Shown here piece by piece: positions 1 through 5,996 of a DNA stretch of 11,256 nt (its first letter is position 1; every line of letters starts with the position of its first letter). The position numbers were made by a program, and so were the translations under genes. The DNA is from GWC2-56-14 sp043731355 (GTDB lineage: Bacteria > Nitrospirota > UBA9217), in the NCBI GenBank assembly GCA_043731355.1, contig JAYTJE010000049.1:1-11256 (forward strand). The letters run 5' to 3'. Below the pieces are notes generated by a model. That model was not told the DNA's origin. It saw only the letters and a program-made list of their open reading frames with translations, and did not search any database.

Positions 1-70
1 AGGCCTGGCCGATGATGATGGGGCCGGCGCCGATGATGAGAACGGATTTGATGTCTGTGCGTTTTGGCAT
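1..70 (-). CDS. carB: Carbamoyl-phosphate synthase large subunit, N-terminal fragment
   Basis: Only the first 23 codons are inside the window; the rest lies beyond base 1. The reading starts at an ATG and gives MPKRTDIKSVLIIGAGPIII followed by GQA, which is the conserved CarB N-terminus leading into the first ATP-grasp half. CarB is the synthetase subunit of carbamoyl-phosphate synthase: it takes ammonia from CarA through a tunnel and makes carbamoyl phosphate from bicarbonate and two ATP, for pyrimidines and arginine. The start lies three bases after the TAA of the upstream ORF6N gene, and no strong Shine-Dalgarno is visible, so translational coupling is likely. The MPKRTDIKS opening resembles beta/gammaproteobacterial CarB. 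The identification rests on a short but very characteristic stretch plus the carA context. Confidence 0.93.
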   Translation of the reverse strand, partial: MPKRTDIKSVLIIGAGPIIIGQA

Positions 71-73
71 GGT

Positions 74-655
74 TTATTTGTCTTTTGAATCTTGGGTGAA
101 ACCAATGCGGCGGTTGCCGTAGGCGCCGGGGCTCGGTTCGTCCATCAATTGGGCAATGGCACTGAACACGTCAGAGAAATTCTTGTCGTATTTGTTTTCA
201 AGCGCGTTAAGCCGGCGTTTCAGGTCGGCATGCTCAGAGGCCATGCTCCTCAACTTGACGAAGGTTCGCATGATTTCGATGTTGACGGCAATCGCTCGTG
301 CGCTTCTGAGTACGCTGGAGAGCATGGCGATGCCCTGTTCGGTAAAGGCCATCGTCGCGTAGCGCGCACCACCAGACCCCTTTTTTTCATCATTTGAGAT
401 CACAATTTGTGATCTCAAACCTGCAAGGTCTTGATTTGTAAGGGAAAAAGCAAAATCAGAGGGGAATCTTTCGAGGTTACGCCGCACCGACTGCAGCAAC
501 GCCCGCGTCTCAACCCCATAGAGCTGGGCCAAATCCTGAGCCAGCATGACCTTGACGCCTTGGAGCACATAGATCTTCTCGTCGGCATCCCGCAAAGCCG
601 CTACGGCAGCCGCGTCGAGCACGGCAGGCTTGAGCACTTCGGCCTTGTCAGCCAC
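74..655 (-). CDS. ORF6N-domain DNA-binding protein embedded between carA and carB
   Basis: A 193-residue protein with an ORF6N domain at about residues 25-140. Visible family signatures are LAQLYGVE, RRNLERFPSDFAF, LRSQIV, then MAFTEQGIAMLSSVLRS and NIEIMRTFVKLR. A charged, probably coiled-coil tail follows (about 140-170). ORF6N domains are known mainly from phage antirepressor-like and other mobile-element proteins and are thought to bind DNA; no enzymatic activity is known. The start is a GTG that overlaps the carA stop (GTGGCTGA, 8-base overlap), with only a weak upstream GGAAA; the next methionine is residue 37, inside the domain. The stop is three bases before carB. The gene is therefore co-transcribed and probably translationally coupled with both car subunits. 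Its role there is unknown: it could be a regulator of the operon or a passenger. Family assignment is firm; function is not. Confidence 0.88.
   Translation of the reverse strand: MADKAEVLKPAVLDAAAVAALRDADEKIYVLQGVKVMLAQDLAQLYGVETRALLQSVRRNLERFPSDFAFSLTNQDLAGLRSQIVISNDEKKGSGGARYATMAFTEQGIAMLSSVLRSARAIAVNIEIMRTFVKLRSMASEHADLKRRLNALENKYDKNFSDVFSAIAQLMDEPSPGAYGNRRIGFTQDSKDK
393..419. repeat. Perfect 12-bp inverted repeat inside the ORF6N gene
   Basis: The arms TTTGAGATCACA and TGTGATCTCAAA are exact reverse complements separated by ATT, making a 27-bp near-continuous palindrome. It lies in the ORF6N coding sequence across the codons for LRSQIVISN, a conserved part of the domain. Size and symmetry are like those of an operator for a dimeric DNA-binding protein, but a coding constraint could also contribute. 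It is not followed by a T-run on either strand, so it is not an intrinsic terminator. Confidence 0.8.
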
Positions 656-1808
656 GAGCGGTTTCCATCAGCCCGGTGAAGCGATCAAACAAATACGAGA
701 TGTCATGCGGTCCCGGCGATGCCTCGGGGTGGCCCTGAAAGCAGAACGCCGGCTTGTCGGTGCGCGCCAGGCCCTGCAGCGTGCCGTCGAACAAACTGAT
801 GTGGGTAGCGCGCAGATTCGCCGGCAGGCTTTTTTCATCCACGGCAAAACCGTGATTCTGGCTGGTGATACTGACGCGGCCGTTGTCGAGGTCTTTGACC
901 GGATGGTTCGCGCCGTGATGGCCAAACTTCATCTTGAAAGTTTTGGCGCCACTGGCCAGCGCCATGATCTGGTGGCCCAGGCAGATACCGAAGGTGGGAA
1001 TGCCGGTTTCGATCAATTCGCGCACCGCCGCAATCGCGTAGTCACACGGCTCCGGATCACCGGGGCCGTTGGCCAGAAAGATGCCGTCGGGTTTCAGCTT
1101 CAGTACGTCGGCAGCGGACGTTTGCGCTGGCACCACGGTGATGCGTGCGCCGCGCTCGGCCATCATGCGCAAGATGTTTCTCTTCACGCCGAAGTCAAAC
1201 GCGACCACATGGAATTTCGGTGTGATCTGCACGCCGTAGCCCGGCTTGCCTTCCAGATTTACCAGTTTCCACTCGGTCTGCGTCCACCCGTAGGTCTGCT
1301 TGACGGAGACCACCTTGGCCAGGTCCAGCCCGCTCATGCTGGGCGCGGCCTTGGCCATCGCCACGGCCTTGTCGATCTGCGCCTTGTTCGCAGTTTCTCC
1401 TTGGGCCAGCGCCAGAATGCAGCCGTTCTGCGCGCCGTGCGTGCGCAGATGCCGCGTCAGCTGGCGCGTGTCGATGTTGGCAATGGCGACGGTGTTTTCC
1501 TTGACCAGGTAGTCAGACACGGTCATGGTGGAACGGAAATTGGACGCCAGCAGCGGCAGGTCCTTGATGATGAGACCGGCGGCGTGTACCTTGTCGGCCT
1601 CAATATCTTCGGCGTTCACGCCGGTGTTACCGATGTGCGGATAAGTCAGCGTGACGATTTGCTGGCAGTAGCTTGGGTCGGTCAGGATTTCCTGATAGCC
1701 GGTCATACTGGTATTGAACACGACCTCGCCGTTCGTCTCGCCTTCCGCTCCAAACGACGACCCTTCGAAGACCCAACCGTCCGCCAATGCAAGAACCGCT
1801 TTTTTCAT
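648..1808 (-). CDS. carA: Carbamoyl-phosphate synthase small (glutaminase) subunit
   Basis: A 386-residue CarA of normal length. It hydrolyses glutamine and passes ammonia to CarB in the cytoplasmic carbamoyl-phosphate synthase. The N-terminal CPSase domain has EVVFNTSMTGYQEILTDPSY. The C-terminal class I glutamine amidotransferase domain has ANGPGDPEPCDYA, the nucleophile elbow GICLGHQ with Cys276, and QGHPEASPGPHD supplying His360 and Glu362 of the triad. The start ATG has GAAGGA about ten bases upstream. A TATAAT box lies just upstream, so an internal promoter is possible. It follows the metallophosphoesterase by 45 bases and overlaps the ORF6N gene by 8. The sequence closely resembles beta/gammaproteobacterial CarA (for example YPHIGNTGVNAEDIEADKVH and LPLLASNFRST), which may differ from the ancestry of the pyr genes beside it (inference). 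Confidence 0.97.
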   Translation of the reverse strand: MKKAVLALADGWVFEGSSFGAEGETNGEVVFNTSMTGYQEILTDPSYCQQIVTLTYPHIGNTGVNAEDIEADKVHAAGLIIKDLPLLASNFRSTMTVSDYLVKENTVAIANIDTRQLTRHLRTHGAQNGCILALAQGETANKAQIDKAVAMAKAAPSMSGLDLAKVVSVKQTYGWTQTEWKLVNLEGKPGYGVQITPKFHVVAFDFGVKRNILRMMAERGARITVVPAQTSAADVLKLKPDGIFLANGPGDPEPCDYAIAAVRELIETGIPTFGICLGHQIMALASGAKTFKMKFGHHGANHPVKDLDNGRVSITSQNHGFAVDEKSLPANLRATHISLFDGTLQGLARTDKPAFCFQGHPEASPGPHDISYLFDRFTGLMETARG

Positions 1809-1835
1809 TCGTTTAATGTCCTTCGATCAACAAAG

Positions 1836-1841
1836 ATTATA
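1836..1841 (-). promoter_or_regulatory. Possible -10 box ahead of carA
   Basis: On the minus strand the gap between the metallophosphoesterase and carA contains a perfect TATAAT 27 bases before the carA ATG. At the expected distance upstream there is no good -35 hexamer (AGGTCC at 17 bp), so this is a weak candidate for an internal promoter that would let carA, the ORF6N gene and carB be expressed apart from pyrRBC. Confidence 0.3.
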
Positions 1842-1853
1842 CAACAAGGCAGT

Positions 1854-2846
1854 TCACCGGACCTGTTGTTCATTCGTCGTAACCGTGACCGTGCTGACCG
1901 GGGCGCTCACGACCGTCTCGTCGATGAAGGCAGCGACCGGGAATCGGTCCCTCACCTTCCCGTCGCGGTCGATCACTTCGGCACGCACCCTGCCGCCGTC
2001 CACCGTCACCTGGATAAAGTGATTGAACCCGCCTTCTTCATCCTTGGCATACAAGGGCGCTCCGGCGCCTCCGGTTATGATATGTTCGACGCCGTTGACT
2101 TCTTTTCTTTGATAGAAATGTTCGTGTCCGGCAAACACCATTTCCACCCCCGCCTTGACAAAAAGGGCCTGCAGCCGGTCGCGGTCCTCGGGATACTTAT
2201 CCAGACAATCGCCCCAATGCCTCCCCTTCCGGAACTCCGTATAGAGCGGATGGTGCAGGAAGACGAAGATATGTTTTTTGTCCGACTTCGCAAGGACGCC
2301 TTCAAGCCAGGCAAGCTGTTTGCCCGTGATCTTTTTTTCCTGTCCGTCCAGATAGGAATCAAGCACGACAAAAAGTGAATTCCCCGCAATAAAAGAATAA
2401 TACAACTCGTTTCCCGGCAGCTCAACTTGTTCCCGGTAGATGGACTCACTTGACGGCACGAACGGGCTTATGTCATGGTTCCCGACGGTCAGGAAATAGG
2501 GAACGTCTATCAGTTTGGAAACTGACCAGAACGACCTCCACTGTTTCTGATCGCCGGGAGTTTCGAGGAGGTCCCCCGTATTCACGATAAAGTCCGGCTG
2601 CAACGCCATTGCCATGATGATCAGTTTTTTGTAGACAGCGGTATCGGACCGGTTGTCTCCAAACACCACAAAACTGAACTTGCCCTCAAACGTTTCGAGC
2701 GCAACATGCTTTTTCCCGAAGCGCTGGTCCTGCGCGGCAAACGCAAAACCGCTGATAAGAATGAAGACACCCGCTATGAGTGCGATTCTCATCCGCATTC
2801 CGCAAGGAGACCCGTCCCGATCGAATCGGGAAATCCGCATTCTCAC
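1854..2846 (-). CDS. Exported calcineurin-like metallophosphoesterase
   Basis: A 330-residue protein with the metallophosphoesterase fold. Metal-site motifs appear in order: FGDNRSD (about 62-68), GDLLE (91-95), GNHD (122-125), HHP (198-200) and GHEH (240-243). The first motif has D-x-R where many members have D-x-H, as in FGDxR-type phosphohydrolases. A signal peptide is visible from residue 17 (MRMRIALIAG, hydrophobic core, then AFAAQ), so the enzyme probably acts in the periplasm or outside. The chosen GTG start gives a 4-base GTGA overlap with pyrC, and GGAGG sits six bases upstream. ATGs at 2840 and 2798 are in-frame alternatives, and the last would begin right at the signal peptide. The first 16 residues include a 42-bp insertion-like duplication. 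The substrate cannot be told; a nucleotide phosphatase role would suit the operon but is only inference. Confidence 0.88.
   Translation of the reverse strand: MRMRISRFDRDGSPCGMRMRIALIAGVFILISGFAFAAQDQRFGKKHVALETFEGKFSFVVFGDNRSDTAVYKKLIIMAMALQPDFIVNTGDLLETPGDQKQWRSFWSVSKLIDVPYFLTVGNHDISPFVPSSESIYREQVELPGNELYYSFIAGNSLFVVLDSYLDGQEKKITGKQLAWLEGVLAKSDKKHIFVFLHHPLYTEFRKGRHWGDCLDKYPEDRDRLQALFVKAGVEMVFAGHEHFYQRKEVNGVEHIITGGAGAPLYAKDEEGGFNHFIQVTVDGGRVRAEVIDRDGKVRDRFPVAAFIDETVVSAPVSTVTVTTNEQQVR
2791..2842. repeat. Palindromic mini-insertion flanked by 10-bp direct repeats
   Basis: The plus-strand sequence ATCCGCATTC occurs at 2791-2800 and again at 2833-2842, exactly 42 bp apart. Between the copies is a palindrome (TCCCGAT, CGA, ATCGGGA; 2816-2832) preceded by GGAGACCCG. 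Removing one 42-bp unit leaves a simple reading in which the pyrC-overlapping start runs straight into the signal peptide. The 42-bp length keeps the frame. This looks like a small dispersed palindromic element with a target duplication, though a tandem duplication followed by change is also possible. Confidence 0.55.
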
Positions 2847-4105
2847 ACCTTTCCTCCAACGATCGTCCGGACCGCTTTTCCCTTCAGCTGCCGTCCTTCA
2901 AAGGGAGTGTTCTTCGAAATCGACTTGAACCGGGAAGCGTCCACCGTCCAATCGATGTTCGGATCGATGATCGTAATATCAGCAGCCGCTCCTAAGGAAA
3001 GCGTCCCGCCGTTTCTGATGATCCGGCCGGGCGCCATGCTCATGCGCTCGACCAGCTGCTGCATCGAGAGCACCCCGTCCTGCACCAGCTTGAGCGAAAG
3101 CCCCAGCGAGGTCTCCAGGCCCACAATGCCGAAGGGCGCATAATCGAACTCGCCGGACTTCTCGTCCATGCCATGGGGGGCATGGTCCGTGACGATTGCG
3201 TCGATGGTCCCGTCCCGGAGGCCCGCCTTGATCGCGGCGACATCTTCGGCAATCCGAAGGGGCGGGTTCATTTTTGCCATGGTGTTGTAGCCCCGCACCG
3301 CTTCATCGGTCAAGGAAAAATAGTGCGGGCAGGTCTCGGCCGTAACGTTCACGCCGCGCGCCTTTGCCGCCCGCAGCAGGTCCACCGAACCGGCGGTGCT
3401 GACGTGGGCGATGTGCACTCTGCCACGCGTCAGTTCCGCAAGCGAAATCTCCCGCGCGGTCATCACCTCTTCGGCGGAACGCGGGATCCCGCGAAGGCCC
3501 ATTTCAGTCGAAACAAAACCTTCGTTCATGACCCCGTTGGCCGACAGCGAGAGGTCCTCGCAGTGTGAGATCACCAGAAGGTCGAAGACCTGCGCGTATT
3601 CCATGGCCCGCCGCATGATGGCCGCATTCAGAACAGGCCTGCCGTCGTCCGAGACCGCAACGCAGCCCGCGGCCCGCAACTCGCCCATTTCAGACAGCTC
3701 TTCACCCTTCGAGCCCCTGGTGATAGCGCCGATGGGGAACACGCGGGCTGAAGCTTCTTTCGCGGCCTGCGACAGGATGAACTCAGTCACCGAACGGTTG
3801 TCGTTCACGGGAGTGGTGTTAGGCATGCAGCAGACCGCGGTAAAACCGCCCGCTTTTGCCGAAGCTGTCCCGGTCGCGATCGTTTCCTTATACTCGAACC
3901 CGGGTTCGCGCAGATGCACATGCATATCGATGAGTCCGGGAACGACCAATTTTCCCGCTGCATCGACCACCTGCGCATCGCCCGATGAGATCGAACCTGG
4001 CTTACCGATTTTCGCGATCTTTCCATTGGAAATAAGGAGGTCCAATTTTTCGTCAACCTTGTTCGCGGGATCGATCACATGCCCGTTCTTAATTATCACA
4101 TTCAT
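2843..4105 (-). CDS. pyrC: Dihydroorotase
   Basis: A 420-residue type I dihydroorotase (amidohydrolase fold) that interconverts N-carbamoyl-aspartate and dihydroorotate in the cytoplasm. The metal-binding HxH is His62 and His64 in DMHVHLREPG. Further motifs are MPNTTPV, SDDGRPV (the active-site Asp typical of the type I class), HCED, HIAHVST and TDHAPH with the catalytic Asp. Length is normal for type I enzymes. The ATG has AAAGGA at good spacing. The end carries its own signal for the next gene: GGAGGAAAGG lies in the last codons and the TGA overlaps the GTG of the metallophosphoesterase, so the two are coupled. In some bacteria type I enzymes of this kind form a complex with aspartate transcarbamoylase, and pyrB is the preceding gene. 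Confidence 0.97.
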   Translation of the reverse strand: MNVIIKNGHVIDPANKVDEKLDLLISNGKIAKIGKPGSISSGDAQVVDAAGKLVVPGLIDMHVHLREPGFEYKETIATGTASAKAGGFTAVCCMPNTTPVNDNRSVTEFILSQAAKEASARVFPIGAITRGSKGEELSEMGELRAAGCVAVSDDGRPVLNAAIMRRAMEYAQVFDLLVISHCEDLSLSANGVMNEGFVSTEMGLRGIPRSAEEVMTAREISLAELTRGRVHIAHVSTAGSVDLLRAAKARGVNVTAETCPHYFSLTDEAVRGYNTMAKMNPPLRIAEDVAAIKAGLRDGTIDAIVTDHAPHGMDEKSGEFDYAPFGIVGLETSLGLSLKLVQDGVLSMQQLVERMSMAPGRIIRNGGTLSLGAAADITIIDPNIDWTVDASRFKSISKNTPFEGRQLKGKAVRTIVGGKV

Positions 4106-4114
4106 AATAAATCC

Positions 4115-4218
4115 TTTTTAGACACTGATTTCCACTGATTTCGTATGATTTTAATACGGCAGGTCGAAGCCTTATCCGCAGTTATCATAATTAATCGGCC
4201 TTGATCAGTGTCAAAAAA
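4115..4218. repeat. Dispersed-repeat-like element between pyrB and pyrC
   Basis: The 116-bp pyrB-pyrC gap is filled by repeats. CACTGATTTC is duplicated in perfect tandem at 4123-4142. GACACTGAT at 4121-4129 is matched by its exact reverse complement ATCAGTGTC at 4204-4212, with A/T runs outside both arms. The ends thus form terminal inverted repeats around about 75 bp. On the minus strand there is also TTGACA (4207-4212) with TATGAT 19 bp downstream, a poorly spaced promoter candidate. A 28-codon ORF starting at 4188 ends on the pyrC ATG but has no good ribosome binding site, so I do not call it. I see no attenuator or terminator here. Confidence 0.55.
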
Positions 4219-4221
4219 ATT

Positions 4222-5151
4222 CTAAGCTTCCGCCTTGGTACCCCCGGACAGCAGGAACATCACCGCCATCCGGACTGCCACACCGTTCGTGACCTGATCG
4301 AGAATGACCGGCGTGCTGTCCGCCACATCCGAAGCGATCTCCACACCGCGGTTCATGGGACCGGGATGCATGACCAGCACGTTCTTTGCCGCGCAGGCGA
4401 GCCGCGCCTTATTCAATCCGTAGAACCGCGCATACTCGCGCACACCCGGGAAAAGGCCCGCAGCCTGTCGTTCGACCTGCAGTCTCAGCATCATGATAAC
4501 ATCAGCCCCCTCAACGGCCCGGTCCATGTTGTAATGGACCTCGACACCCATGTTTTCGATGCCGCGCGGGATCATGGTGGCAGGACCGCAGACCCGGACC
4601 TTCGCGCCCATGGTCAGGAGTCCGTAGATGTTCGAGCGGGCGACCCTGCTGTGTGCGATGTCCCCGACGATCGCGACAATAAGCCCTTCGAGTTTTCCAA
4701 GTTTCTCCCGCATGGTGAACATGTCGAGCAACGCCTGCGTCGGATGTTCGTGAAAACCGTCGCCGGCGTTGATCACGGCGCTCTGAAGCCGCGTGGACAG
4801 GAACTCGGGCGCGCCCGAACAGGGATGGCGTATGATGATGATATTGCATTTCATGGCCTCGATGTTCCGGGCCGTGTCGAGCAGCGTTTCTCCCTTGACC
4901 ACACTGCTGGTCGAGGTCGAGATGTTGATCACGTCCGCCGACAGACGCTTGCCCGCAAGCTCAAAGGAGGTCCGCGTCCGCGTGCTTGCCTCATAGAACA
5001 GGTTGATCACGGTCTTGCCGCGGAGCGTCGGCACCTTCTTAATGTCCCGCTCGGACACGTCTTTGAACGTGGCAGCCATGTCCAGAATGAGATTGATCTC
5101 TTCCGCGGTCATGCCCTTCATGCCAAGCAGGTCTTTTGAGTTTAAGCTCAT
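4222..5151 (-). CDS. pyrB: Aspartate carbamoyltransferase catalytic subunit
   Basis: A 309-residue catalytic chain that joins carbamoyl phosphate and aspartate to give carbamoyl-aspartate, the first committed pyrimidine step. The carbamoyl-phosphate-binding motif STRTRTS is at residues 56-62 and is followed by FELAGKRL. HEHPTQALLDM (about residue 130) and VMHPGPMNRG (about 260) are also characteristic, and the latter separates it from ornithine transcarbamoylase. Length is normal. The ATG is preceded by AAAAGG. No regulatory pyrI subunit is visible next to it, so control is expected through PyrR at the RNA level rather than by a PyrI chain. The gene is followed at a distance by pyrC, and both gaps around it hold repeat elements. 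Confidence 0.97.
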   Translation of the reverse strand: MSLNSKDLLGMKGMTAEEINLILDMAATFKDVSERDIKKVPTLRGKTVINLFYEASTRTRTSFELAGKRLSADVINISTSTSSVVKGETLLDTARNIEAMKCNIIIIRHPCSGAPEFLSTRLQSAVINAGDGFHEHPTQALLDMFTMREKLGKLEGLIVAIVGDIAHSRVARSNIYGLLTMGAKVRVCGPATMIPRGIENMGVEVHYNMDRAVEGADVIMMLRLQVERQAAGLFPGVREYARFYGLNKARLACAAKNVLVMHPGPMNRGVEIASDVADSTPVILDQVTNGVAVRMAVMFLLSGGTKAEA

Positions 5152-5165
5152 AGGTTTAACCTTTT

Positions 5166-5234
5166 AGGGTCCGGGGTCCGGGGTTCAGGATTCAGCGTTT
5201 TGCCTACCCTGTACCCTGGCTACTGGACCCTGGC
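5166..5234. repeat. Inverted arrays of degenerate 7-bp repeats between pyrR and pyrB
   Basis: The plus strand has four head-to-tail heptamers at 5166-5193 (AGGGTCC, GGGGTCC, GGGGTTC, AGGATTC). After a 13-bp spacer come four heptamers of roughly the opposite sense at 5207-5234 (CCCTGTA, CCCTGGC, TACTGGA, CCCTGGC). The two arms can pair imperfectly, so the pyrR-pyrB transcript could carry a large hairpin. There is no U-run after it on the minus strand, so it is not a standard terminator. It fills most of the 91-bp gap. Confidence 0.65.
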
Positions 5235-5242
5235 CCCTATCG

Positions 5243-5791
5243 TTATTCTGCAAGAATAACTACTTTTTCATCCCCGCCGTCCTCCACAAGCATCACTTCA
5301 ACCTTCTCTTTTGCCGAGGTCGGGAGGTTCTTTCCGACAAAATCAGCTCGGATCGGCAGTTCCCGGTGTCCGCGGTCCACGAGCACGGCAAGCTGGATGC
5401 ATCGCGGTCTGCCGTAGTCCATAATGCTGTTCAAAGCGGCCCTAATGGTCCTGCCAGTAAAGATCACATCGTCCACGAGCACCATCATCCTGCCCTGAAT
5501 GTCAAAAGTGATGTCAGTGGCCTGCGGCACCGGCTGGGACTTGCGGGTTGCCAGGTCGTCGCGGTACATGGTGATGTCGAGGCTGCCCACCGGCGGTTCC
5601 ACGCCTTCGATCTGCTTGATCCTGGCGGCAAGCCGCTTCGCGATATGCACCCCGCCCCGCTGGATGCCGACGAGGACCAGCTCCCTGGCGCCCTTGTTCT
5701 TTTCGAGGATCTCATGGGCGATCCTGGTGAGCGCGCGTTCAATGCCGGCTTTATCGAGGATCAGGGCCTTTTCTTTTGGATTCATCGTCAT
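5243..5791 (-). CDS. pyrR: PyrR: pyrimidine operon attenuator / uracil phosphoribosyltransferase
   Basis: A 182-residue PyrR of standard length. The phosphoribosyltransferase (type I PRTase) fold is shown by VGIQRGGVHIAKRL and the PRPP loop VLVDDVIFTGRT at about residues 104-115, followed by RAALNSIMDYGRP; SLDITMYRDDL is typical of PyrR. In known systems PyrR with UMP binds the nascent pyr leader and favours termination, and it can also make UMP from uracil and PRPP. The ATG has GGAG four bases upstream; a second in-frame ATG two codons later is less well placed. The leader just upstream contains the matching RNA target and terminator, so autoregulation of the whole operon is strongly suggested by the sequence. 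Confidence 0.96.
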   Translation of the reverse strand: MTMNPKEKALILDKAGIERALTRIAHEILEKNKGARELVLVGIQRGGVHIAKRLAARIKQIEGVEPPVGSLDITMYRDDLATRKSQPVPQATDITFDIQGRMMVLVDDVIFTGRTIRAALNSIMDYGRPRCIQLAVLVDRGHRELPIRADFVGKNLPTSAKEKVEVMLVEDGGDEKVVILAE

Positions 5792-5830
5792 CGTACTCCA
5801 GCTCTCCAGGCTAATGCCTTAAAAAGACAC

Positions 5831-5862
5831 AAAAAAACCTTCTTTCCAAAATGGAAAGAAGG
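5831..5862 (-). terminator. Intrinsic terminator (attenuator) in the pyr leader
   Basis: On the minus strand CCTTCTTTCCA and TGGAAAGAAGG form a perfect 11-bp stem with a 3-base loop, followed directly by seven T. It stands about 40 bases before pyrR, between the promoter and the first gene, which is the place of a regulated attenuator rather than an operon end. Its 5' arm (GCCTTC...TTTCC) can pair imperfectly with AGGAAGGGC in the PyrR site, giving a plausible antiterminator. Confidence 0.9.
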
Positions 5863-5914
5863 CTTGCGTAAGCATAGTTAAGCAGTATTCCGCTGTTAGA
5901 AATTTTCATTTCAT

Positions 5915-5943
5915 GCCCTTCCTGGCCTCACAGGACCAGACTT
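5915..5943 (-). promoter_or_regulatory. PyrR-binding leader RNA element (anti-antiterminator)
   Basis: The minus strand reads TCTGGTCCTGTGAGGCCAGG and then AAGGGC. The core TCCTGTGAGG (5926-5935) fits the known PyrR consensus UCCNGNGAGG followed by a pyrimidine-containing stem and AAGG. CTGG (5936-5939) and CCAG (5922-5925) close the hairpin. Binding of PyrR with UMP should hold this hairpin, freeing the downstream terminator. The match is by eye; a covariance model search would settle it. Confidence 0.82.
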
Positions 5944-5967
5944 AAAGAGAATCAATGCAACGGAGAT

Positions 5968-5996
5968 ACAATAACCTAACAACCGGTTTCTGTCAA
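5968..5996 (-). promoter_or_regulatory. pyr operon sigma-70 promoter
   Basis: On the minus strand a perfect -35 TTGACA (5991-5996) is followed after exactly 17 bp by TATTGT (5968-5973; four of six consensus bases). Transcription would begin near 5961, so the PyrR site and the attenuator both lie in the leader, which is about 170 bases long before pyrR. The -35 box and the spacer overlap the end of a small upstream ORF. Confidence 0.8.

Noticed and set aside
74..655. ORF6N gene as evidence for a prophage in the window
   Set aside because: No integrase, structural phage gene, attachment site or direct repeat flanks it; it is set seamlessly between carA and carB.
630..2378. A 582-codon open frame on the plus strand
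   Set aside because: It is the mirror of carA and the metallophosphoesterase, both firmly identified by catalytic motifs on the minus strand. The plus-strand product has no recognisable domain and an odd His/Arg/Val-rich composition typical of antisense frames.
4106..4188. A 28-codon minus-strand ORF ending on the pyrC start codon
   Set aside because: There is no clear Shine-Dalgarno, and the sequence is made of the repeat element, so the overlap with the pyrC ATG is probably chance.
4201..5139. A 312-codon plus-strand frame
   Set aside because: It covers pyrB in antisense; pyrB has all active-site motifs, and the plus-strand product is His/Arg/Asp-rich with no domain.
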